Source of the DNA: Elusimicrobiota bacterium
GTDB lineage: Bacteria > Elusimicrobiota > Elusimicrobia > UBA1565 > UBA9628
Reading direction: 5' to 3'
Length of the DNA: 64,000 nucleotides
NCBI GenBank assembly: GCA_003452935.1
Contig: DMMY01000006.1
Location: forward strand, 17,672-81,671
Shown piece after piece: positions 35,067 through 41,024 of this stretch (position 1 is its first letter; each line of letters begins with the position of its first letter). Below the pieces are notes generated by a model. The model was not told the origin of the DNA. It saw only the letters and a program-made list of their open reading frames with translations, and ran no database searches. Made by a program: the position numbers and the translations under genes.

Positions 35067-36301
35067 ACGGTTGGGCCCGGAAATTCAAGGATTGGAAATG
35101 GCCGGTCCTGCTCGTCGTGTTTCTGGGTTTTCGGCTGGGATATATTTTCCTGACCCCCGAAGGCGGCAAACCGCCCATAGCCGACGCTGAAGTCTATTAT
35201 GCGATGGGCGTGAATATCGCCCACGGCGAAGGCCTGCATTTCCAGGGCAGCTATTCGACCCGGCCTCCGGCGTATCCAATGTTCCTGGCCGGGGTCTTCA
35301 AGATCGCGGGAGACTCGTTTGTCGCGGCGCAATGCTTTCAAGTTTTCCTGGCGGTCCTTGCCGGTTTCTTGATCAGCCGCATAGCGCGCTTTTATTACGG
35401 CGAAAACGTCGCGGCGCTGGCCTGCCTCATTTACGCGGTTTCGTACGATTCATACATCGTTCCGGCAACTCTGCTGAGCGAGAACCTGTTCGTATTTCTC
35501 CTGGCCGCGAGCATTTATCTTCTCATGACGGAAAGATATCTCCTGGCCAGCTTCTCGCTTTCCATGCTGTATTTCACGCGCCAGGAGGCGTTGCTCTTCA
35601 TCCTGTTCGTCGTCTTCGCCTACGCCCTGTTCGACTTCCGGAAGAATTTCCGGAAGATAGCCGCGATCTTGGCGGTGTTCTTTGTCTTCAACTGCGCTTG
35701 GATATATCGCAACTGGCGCATCCACCACGCCTTTCTCGCCGGCACCACTTTCTCGGAAGCGCATCTGTTCCTCAGCAACGCGTATATCTTCCACAGATTG
35801 GGGGATACGGCGGACATCGACAACAAGATTATTCTTGATCCGCCCGCGGGGATGAACGAAATGCAAATGCGGCCCTTGAACAGACAAGCCTGCGTCGAGC
35901 TGTTCCGACGGCAACCGTGGCACAGGCTGATGCTCGCGCCCTTCTTGAAATTGGGCTTCTTGCTCTACCCGTTTCTTCCCGAATATGATTTCACCTACAT
36001 GTTGATACTGCCTTTTTGGCTGCTGGGGCTTTACATGGAACGGCATGCTTGGAGAAAAAACTACCTGCTCTACGGAGTATTCTCCATAATTCTGGGACTG
36101 ATCCTGGTCTTTCATGCGATCCCTCGCTACCGCAGCTCCATACAGCCTTTCATGGCGATATTCGCCGCGGCATGCCTCTCGAATCTTTGGGCCAGAAGCC
36201 ATAGGCACCGCTGGGCGATCCTGGCATGGCTTTTGATAAACCTCGCGGTCTACGCGCAAGCCGGGCCCCTCAGATTAATCGTCAAAAGCTTATTGCCTTG
36301 A
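35063..36301 (+). CDS. GT39/ArnT-like polytopic glycosyltransferase
   Basis: 412 residues, about ten membrane helices. N-terminal helix followed by a periplasmic loop with ADAEVYYAMGVNIAHGEGL and STRPPAYPMFLAGVF, the acidic-aromatic first loop characteristic of GT-C enzymes such as ArnT and PMT-type transferases. These use polyprenyl-phosphate sugars, which a DPM1-like GT2 (36350-37081) would supply. Overlaps the methyltransferase by ATGA. Confidence 0.78.
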   Translation: MNGWARKFKDWKWPVLLVVFLGFRLGYIFLTPEGGKPPIADAEVYYAMGVNIAHGEGLHFQGSYSTRPPAYPMFLAGVFKIAGDSFVAAQCFQVFLAVLAGFLISRIARFYYGENVAALACLIYAVSYDSYIVPATLLSENLFVFLLAASIYLLMTERYLLASFSLSMLYFTRQEALLFILFVVFAYALFDFRKNFRKIAAILAVFFVFNCAWIYRNWRIHHAFLAGTTFSEAHLFLSNAYIFHRLGDTADIDNKIILDPPAGMNEMQMRPLNRQACVELFRRQPWHRLMLAPFLKLGFLLYPFLPEYDFTYMLILPFWLLGLYMERHAWRKNYLLYGVFSIILGLILVFHAIPRYRSSIQPFMAIFAAACLSNLWARSHRHRWAILAWLLINLAVYAQAGPLRLIVKSLLP

Positions 36302-36313
36302 TCTGACGGCGGC

Positions 36314-36342
36314 TTGACGATCCTGGGCAGACCTGCTAATCT
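36314..36342 (+). promoter_or_regulatory. Promoter of the GT2 gene (leaderless type)
   Basis: TTGACG (36314-36319), 17 bp, TAATCT (36337-36342); 7 nt to the ATG at 36350. Shares the 15-mer CAGACCTGCTAATCT, and the same -35 and spacing, with the promoter at 40589-40617. Confidence 0.65.
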
Positions 36343-36349
36343 CTTTGAA

Positions 36350-37081
36350 ATGCAATCCGACGCCGCCTCTATCCGCCGCGTCTCGATAGTGATTCCCTGC
36401 CACAATGAGGCGCGCCACATCGCGGAGGTGATTTCCCGCGTGCGCGCGGTCGATATGGCCCCGCTCGAGGCCGAGATCATCGCGGTCGACGACGGATCGA
36501 CCGACGGGACCGGAGACATCCTGCGCGGATTGCCGGGCATCAGGGTGCTCTCTCACGCGCATAACCGAGGCAAGGGGGCGGCGCTCAAGACGGGCTTCGC
36601 CGCGGCCCGGGGCGAGGCCGTGCTCATCCAGGACGCGGATCTGGAGTACGACCCGGGCGACTATCGCGCGGTGCTCGCGCCCATCATCTCGGGGCAAGCC
36701 GACGCGGTCATGGGCTCGAGATTCTCGCAGGAGCGGCCGCGGTTTTTCTTCGGCGCGCGACGCTCCCCGTTCTTCACCCACTATATCGGCAACATCGCCA
36801 TCGTCGCGTTGACCAATATTCTCTATGGCCACCGGGCCACAGACTACGAGGGCGCCTACAAGGCTTTCCGCGCGCAAGTCATCTACGACGTCGCTGTCCA
36901 GGCGGACGGCTTCGAGTTCGACAACGAACTCATCTGCAAGCTACTGCGCCGCGGCTACCGGGTGACGGAAATCCCCATCAGCTACCGTCCGCGCAGCTAC
37001 GAGGAAGGCAAGAAAATCCGCTGGTACCACGGGGCCCGGATGCTGTGGACCATACTCAAATGGCGCTTCCTGCCGTTCTGA
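36350..37081 (+). CDS. GT2 family glycosyltransferase, DPM1-like
   Basis: 243 residues from ATG at 36350. GT-A fold: VSIVIPCHNEARHIAEVI, IIAVDDGSTDGTGDIL, KGAALKTGFAAARGEAVLIQDADLEYDPGDY (metal-binding DAD) and a late EEGKKIRWYHG. These match dolichol-/polyprenyl-phosphate sugar synthases lacking membrane helices. Likely loads a sugar on polyprenyl phosphate for the neighbouring GT-C enzymes. A TTG start at 36314 is rejected since it is the -35 box. Stop 3 bp from the convergent GT2-methyltransferase gene. Confidence 0.88.
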   Translation: MQSDAASIRRVSIVIPCHNEARHIAEVISRVRAVDMAPLEAEIIAVDDGSTDGTGDILRGLPGIRVLSHAHNRGKGAALKTGFAAARGEAVLIQDADLEYDPGDYRAVLAPIISGQADAVMGSRFSQERPRFFFGARRSPFFTHYIGNIAIVALTNILYGHRATDYEGAYKAFRAQVIYDVAVQADGFEFDNELICKLLRRGYRVTEIPISYRPRSYEEGKKIRWYHGARMLWTILKWRFLPF

Positions 37082-37084
37082 TAT

Positions 37085-38506
37085 TCAGTCCGGTTTTTTC
37101 AGGCCCTGCGCGTAAATAACGAGCCCGAAAGACAGCTCGAAACGGGCCAACGCGCGCACCAGAAAACAGAGGCGGTCGAAAATCGCCAGTTGCAAGTCCG
37201 GGATCAGCCGGCGCTTGAGGACGCGGCCATTGAGCCACCAGCCCGGCACGGCCAAGGGATTATAGAAGCGCAAAGCCTCGACCTCAAAACCCGCCTCCGC
37301 CAGCTTTCGCCTCGCGTCCGCCGCGTCGTAGCGCCTCAGATGCGACAGCTCTTGATCCAAGGTTCCAAACAACCTCTGGTGCGCCGGCAGCATCAACAGG
37401 ACCCGGCCTCCGGGCTTGAGCAGCCGGCGCATGGCGCGCAAGGCGGCCACGTCGTCCTGGACATGCTCCAACACCTGGAAGCACACAACGGTGTCGAAAC
37501 TCCCCCAAAGGCGGTCAATTTCAGGGGAGGAACCGGGATTGACCAAGTCCAAGCGCATGGCCTGCACATAACCCCAGCCCTGGTAGGCGCGCTGAAGCAT
37601 GCTCACGTAGCCGGAGTCCATGTCGGTCAGGACCAGCCGGTCGCGGTCCAGGAGCATGCGCGAGATGTTGCCTATGCCCGCGCCCACCTCAATGACCTCG
37701 CGTCCCAGGTGCGGCTCGATCTGCTCGAAAAGCAGGCGGTTATAGCGTCCGGCCCGAGCCATGATATGCAGGGTATGTTCTCCGCTGGAACGGCAGGCCT
37801 GACTCGATGACAACCAGGCCCGGATCATGGCCAAGGTGCCGGTCACTGCGTCTTGAAACCGGATCTTCTTGCCCTCTTCATAGGTGCGCCCCTCGTAGCC
37901 TATGGGCACCTCGTAAATGCGGCAACCCAGGCGCGCTATCTTGATGGTCACCTCGGGCTCGAAGCCGAACCCGGAGGAGCGCAAGTCCAGACGGCGCAGC
38001 AGGGCGGCCGGAAAAACCTTATAGCCGGTCCAGACATCGGTCAGATTCAAACCGGAAAACAGGTTGCACCAGGTGGTGAGCAGGCGATTGGCGACGGAAT
38101 GCCAGAAGAAAAGCACGCGGCGGGGAGCGCCGCCGAAAAAGCGGCTGCCGTAGACCACGTCGGCTCGTCCGTCAAGAAGGGGAGCGATGAGGTCCGCGTA
38201 TTCCTTGGGATTGTACTCCAGGTCCGCATCCTGAATGACGACCACGTCTCCGGTCACGCGCCGCAGGCCGGCGAGCAGGGCCGCCCCCTTGCCGCCGTTG
38301 CCGTCCCTGTATACCGCGCGCAAGGGGACCCGATGGGAGCCATAGCGGACCTCGAGCTCGCGCAATTGCGCCGCGCTGCCGTCCGTGGAACCGTCGTCCA
38401 CGGCCACGACCTCATGCAGAAGTTCGCTCTGCTCGTAAACCCTGCGCATGAGCTCGCGCAGGGTCCAGCGTTCGTTGTAGACCGGAATCAGGACGGTGAC
38501 TTTCAT
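37085..38506 (-). CDS. Bifunctional GT2 glycosyltransferase-SAM methyltransferase
   Basis: 473 residues with two enzymes in one chain. Residues 1-235: DPM1-like GT2 (MKVTVLIPVYNERWTLREL, VVAVDDGSTDGS, VVIQDADLEYNPKEY, RTYEEGKKIRFQD). Residues 250-420: methyltransferase (NRLLFEQIEPHLGREVIEVGAGIGNISRML, LTDMDSGYVSML, FQVLEHVQDDVAAL, LLKPGGRVLLMLPAH). Ribosome site GGAGG lies 4-8 nt before the ATG, one of the few clear ones here. The -10 TATAAT (38528-38533, minus strand) sits next to the left AbiE direct repeat. Suggests a sugar that is transferred to a lipid and methylated. Confidence 0.87.
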   Translation of the reverse strand: MKVTVLIPVYNERWTLRELMRRVYEQSELLHEVVAVDDGSTDGSAAQLRELEVRYGSHRVPLRAVYRDGNGGKGAALLAGLRRVTGDVVVIQDADLEYNPKEYADLIAPLLDGRADVVYGSRFFGGAPRRVLFFWHSVANRLLTTWCNLFSGLNLTDVWTGYKVFPAALLRRLDLRSSGFGFEPEVTIKIARLGCRIYEVPIGYEGRTYEEGKKIRFQDAVTGTLAMIRAWLSSSQACRSSGEHTLHIMARAGRYNRLLFEQIEPHLGREVIEVGAGIGNISRMLLDRDRLVLTDMDSGYVSMLQRAYQGWGYVQAMRLDLVNPGSSPEIDRLWGSFDTVVCFQVLEHVQDDVAALRAMRRLLKPGGRVLLMLPAHQRLFGTLDQELSHLRRYDAADARRKLAEAGFEVEALRFYNPLAVPGWWLNGRVLKRRLIPDLQLAIFDRLCFLVRALARFELSFGLVIYAQGLKKPD

Positions 38507-38530
38507 CGCGCTCCTCCAGGCGCCTTCATT

Positions 38531-38553
38531 ATAGCGAATCCGCGCCGCCTTGA
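38531..38553 (+). repeat. Left direct repeat of the AbiE cassette
   Basis: 23 bp, 21 identical to 40570-40592. It ends in TTGA, which together with the next bases forms the TTGAAA -35 box of the outward cassette promoter. Confidence 0.75.
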
Positions 38554-38578
38554 AAAATATGTGTTCTTCTGTTATAAT
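38550..38578 (+). promoter_or_regulatory. Upstream promoter of abiE
   Basis: TTGAAA (38550-38555), 17 bp, TATAAT (38573-38578). The -35 overlaps the left direct repeat. The leader of about 110 nt contains the putative AbiEi operators. A second candidate start signal, TTGACA at 38657-38662 with a weak AAGAAT 17 bp later, lies close to the ATG. Confidence 0.6.
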
Positions 38579-38581
38579 TTA

Positions 38582-38671
38582 TAATAATTCTTATAAGACA
38601 ACCATAGGTATTTTAATTAGAATTATTACAAACTAATAATTTGATTTATTCCATAATTGACAACCTTAGGT
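38582..38671. promoter_or_regulatory. Putative AbiEi operator region
   Basis: Two direct copies of GACAACC[A/T]TAGGT (38597-38609 and 38659-38671), each a near-palindrome, plus a 10-bp inverted repeat taataattct/agaattatta (38582-38591, 38619-38628). AbiEi-type antitoxins are known to repress their own operon by binding inverted repeats, so these are the obvious candidate sites. Confidence 0.5.
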
Positions 38672-38696
38672 TATCTTGAAAGAATTAAAATAAACC

Positions 38697-39494
38697 ATGC
38701 AAAAAGAAACTTCACGAAACAAGCTGAATAATTTGCTTATGCACTGGCCTAAGGGCACGGTGGCAGTCCAGCATTGGCTGCGCGAACAAGGCATACCCAG
38801 ACAGCTCGCGGAGAAATACCGACGCTCGAACTGGATAGAGCGAATAGGGCAGGGAGCCTATACCCGTACAGGAGACAAGGTGGAAGTCTTTGGCGCCGTG
38901 TACGCTCTTCAATTCCTGCTCAAACTGCCCGTTCATGTCGGTGCCAAAACGGCGTTGGAGCTTCAGGGGTACGCTCATTTTATCCCCATGAGGAATCTGC
39001 CGGTCGTGCATCTCTATGGGCAGCCGGGCAGGCCTCTTCCGGCTTGGTTCAAACGCCACTCATGGGAATCACGGGTGCGCTTTCATTTGGTTCGACTTTT
39101 CCCGGACAAGCCCGAACTGGGTTTAACAAAAAAACCTCGTGAATCAATATGGGCGCGCATGTCCGCCCCGGAGCGCGCCGCCCTTGAGCTTGTCGATCTC
39201 GTTCCCAAAGAGCAGTCATTCTCGGAAGCGCGTCTCTTGATGGGAGGTCTCACAACCCTTCGGCCCGAGTTAGTGCAGGAATTGCTCGAAGCCTGCCGCT
39301 CGATCAAAACCAAACGGCTGTTCCTCTTCCTTGCCGAGGAGGCCAACCATGCCTGGTTCAAGGAACTCAACACCTCGAAGCTCGACTTGGGCAAAGGCAA
39401 CCGCTCAATAATCAAGGGCGGACAGCTCGATCAAAAGTATCAGATAACCGTCGAACCTAACCCGGACGCGCTCTCCGTGCGCGAAGGCCCATGA
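38697..39494 (+). CDS. abiEi: AbiEi antitoxin / transcriptional regulator
   Basis: 265 residues. N-terminal winged helix (LLMHWPKGTVAVQHWLREQGIPRQLAEKYRRSNWIERIGQGAYTR, about 12-57) followed by the AbiEi C-terminal domain (GAKTALELQGYAHFIP, ESIWARMSAPERAALELVDLVP). Acts as antitoxin to AbiEii and as repressor of the operon in the type IV system family, an abortive-infection phage defence. Overlaps the toxin by 4 bp. AT-rich control region and direct repeats suggest transfer. Confidence 0.88.
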   Translation: MQKETSRNKLNNLLMHWPKGTVAVQHWLREQGIPRQLAEKYRRSNWIERIGQGAYTRTGDKVEVFGAVYALQFLLKLPVHVGAKTALELQGYAHFIPMRNLPVVHLYGQPGRPLPAWFKRHSWESRVRFHLVRLFPDKPELGLTKKPRESIWARMSAPERAALELVDLVPKEQSFSEARLLMGGLTTLRPELVQELLEACRSIKTKRLFLFLAEEANHAWFKELNTSKLDLGKGNRSIIKGGQLDQKYQITVEPNPDALSVREGP

Positions 39495-40402
39495 GAAAGG
39501 AATACCTTGATCAAGCGCAGCTGATGCTGCGCGTGCTTCCGCATGTGACCGCCGAAGAATGCTTCGCGCTCAAGGGTGGGTCGGCGATAAACTTCTTCAT
39601 CTGGGATATGCCGCGGCTTTCCGTGGACATAGACCTCACATATCTCCCCATCGAGCCGCGCGAGCAATCCCTTCGCGGCATCAGCGAGGCCCTTCTGCGA
39701 ATAGAGAGAGCTATTACGAAAGCCATCCCTGATGCCAACGTACACGAGGCCAAGGCCGGCGACTTCGTCTTCAAACTGGTTGTCCGCGCTCTTGCAGCTG
39801 AAGTGAAAATCGAGCCCAACACGGTGATGCGGGGCACCATCTACGGAACGAAAATGCGCGACCTATCCAAAAAGGCGCGCGATACCCTTGAAGTCGCGCT
39901 GAAGGCGCGGACCCTCTCGGAACCGGAACTTTTCGGAGGCAAGATATGCGCGGCTCTCGATCGCCAGCATCCGCGCGACCTCTTCGACATAAAATTGCTG
40001 CTGGCCGGGCCAGGAGTCACCGACGACATCAGGAAGAGCTTCCTGGTTCATTTGATCAGCCATGACCGCCCAATGCACGAAGTGATCGATCCCACCCGCA
40101 AGGATGTAAGAAATATTTTTGAATCCGAGTTCGCCGACATGACCGACGAGCCCGTGGAATGCGCGGCTCTCATCGAAGCCAGAGAGCGATTGATCGCGCG
40201 ACTCAAGACGGGACTCACGGATGCAGAAAAACGTTTCTTAGTTTCCGTCAAGGAAGGCAGACCCGACTGGCCACTTCTAGGATTAGACGGCGTTGACCGA
40301 TTGCCGGCCGTACAGTGGAAACTAAAAAATATCGGAAAGATAGCCCAAGCCAAACACCAAGAACAGCTCGGCAAGCTGCGCAAAAAGCTCGGGCTCGAGT
40401 GA
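39491..40402 (+). CDS. abiEii: AbiEii toxin, nucleotidyltransferase
   Basis: 303 residues of the DUF1814/AbiEii family. Motif I GGSAIN (29-34), catalytic acidic pair Asp46/Asp48 in SVDIDLTYL, VVRALAAEVKIE, and the conserved HPRDLFDIKLLL near 158-169. The family transfers nucleotides to tRNA or other targets and halts growth when AbiEi is lost, protecting the population from phage. All motifs appear intact, so the toxin is probably functional. Confidence 0.9.
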   Translation: MRKEYLDQAQLMLRVLPHVTAEECFALKGGSAINFFIWDMPRLSVDIDLTYLPIEPREQSLRGISEALLRIERAITKAIPDANVHEAKAGDFVFKLVVRALAAEVKIEPNTVMRGTIYGTKMRDLSKKARDTLEVALKARTLSEPELFGGKICAALDRQHPRDLFDIKLLLAGPGVTDDIRKSFLVHLISHDRPMHEVIDPTRKDVRNIFESEFADMTDEPVECAALIEARERLIARLKTGLTDAEKRFLVSVKEGRPDWPLLGLDGVDRLPAVQWKLKNIGKIAQAKHQEQLGKLRKKLGLE

Positions 40403-40569
40403 TTGAGTCCAGACTGGCTCCGGCCCAGGCCTCAGCGTTGTCCCATCAAATACCGATAAGCCCCAAGCAGGCTAGCAAACTGGATCAGACCATGTATGTT
40501 GGGATAACAGACCCCACACGATTTTCAGTCATGCTGAAGGAGCGTACGCTGGGGGGGCGCATGCCACCA

Positions 40570-40592
40570 ATGGCGAATCCGGGCCGCCTTGA
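40570..40592 (+). repeat. Right direct repeat of the AbiE cassette
   Basis: Partner of 38531-38553. Its final TTGA is part of the TTGACG -35 box of the next gene, so the insertion point coincides with a promoter. Confidence 0.75.
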
Positions 40593-40617
40593 CGCCCCAC
40601 GCCAGACCTGCTAATCT
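40589..40617 (+). promoter_or_regulatory. Promoter of the 110-aa hypothetical gene (leaderless type)
   Basis: TTGACG (40589-40594), 17 bp, TAATCT (40612-40617), 10 nt to ATG at 40628. Same -35, -10, spacing and CAGACCTGCTAATCT 15-mer as 36314-36342. Confidence 0.65.
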
Positions 40618-40627
40618 GTCTGTGCCC

Positions 40628-40960
40628 ATGGAAGCCTCTTTTGAGACGGCGACCGAACGATTGTGGCATTGCGCGCTGTTCCTGCCCGAAAGCGCTCGTT
40701 TGCTGGGGACGCGCTATCGGGTTTTATTCCTGGCCTACGCTCCCCGGACCCAGCCGCAAGGCGAGGTCCCGGCGGTCGCCGATGCCCTGGCTTTCCTGGA
40801 CTTCTCCTTGCGGCAGAGCCGAATCGCCCTCTTGCCGCCGGAGCTCGCCGCCCTGCGCCGCGACAGCCGCCGATTGCGGCGGCGCTTCCGACTTTCCCGC
40901 CAAGGCAGCGCCATCAGCGCCGTTGAGCGCTGGAAGGTGCTGCAGTGGCTGGGTCTGTGA
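40628..40960 (+). CDS. Hypothetical protein, 110 aa
   Basis: Starts at ATG 40628 directly after a good promoter, which is the main support for it. Two long helices (FETATERLWHCALFLPESARLL; PPELAALRRDSRRLRRRFRLS) joined by a short loop; very Arg-rich second half, no membrane segment. No recognised family. A possible nucleic-acid or protein-binding helical protein. Followed after 64 bp by the TPR gene with its own promoter. Confidence 0.55.
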   Translation: MEASFETATERLWHCALFLPESARLLGTRYRVLFLAYAPRTQPQGEVPAVADALAFLDFSLRQSRIALLPPELAALRRDSRRLRRRFRLSRQGSAISAVERWKVLQWLGL

Positions 40961-40986
40961 CGGCCCGCCGGCAAGTCCAATAAGAC

Positions 40987-41015
40987 TTGAAAACGTAACA
41001 CAAATCCATTATCTT
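40987..41015 (+). promoter_or_regulatory. Promoter of the large TPR gene (leaderless type)
   Basis: TTGAAA (40987-40992), 17 bp, TATCTT (41010-41015), 9 nt to the ATG at 41025. Confidence 0.55.
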
Positions 41016-41024
41016 GCCCTTGGG

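Larger units (their letters stand above)
38531..40592. mobile_element. AbiE cassette bounded by direct repeats
   Basis: Segment holding abiEi, abiEii, their AT-rich control region and about 170 bp of tail. It is bracketed by 38531-38553 and 40570-40592, 23-bp direct repeats identical at 21 positions (20-bp core gcgaatccg[c/g]gccgccttga, one mismatch). The control region is far more AT-rich than its surroundings. No integrase or transposase inside, so movement would have needed help from elsewhere. Confidence 0.6.

Noticed and set aside
36314..36349. TTG start for the GT2 gene at 36314
   Set aside because: This TTG is the first three bases of the TTGACG -35 box; the ATG at 36350 fits the promoter and the protein family.
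23873..37127. Recurring 11-mer aataacgagcc (about 23873, 24355, 37117)
   Set aside because: One copy is inside a coding region and the flanks differ; I regard it as chance.
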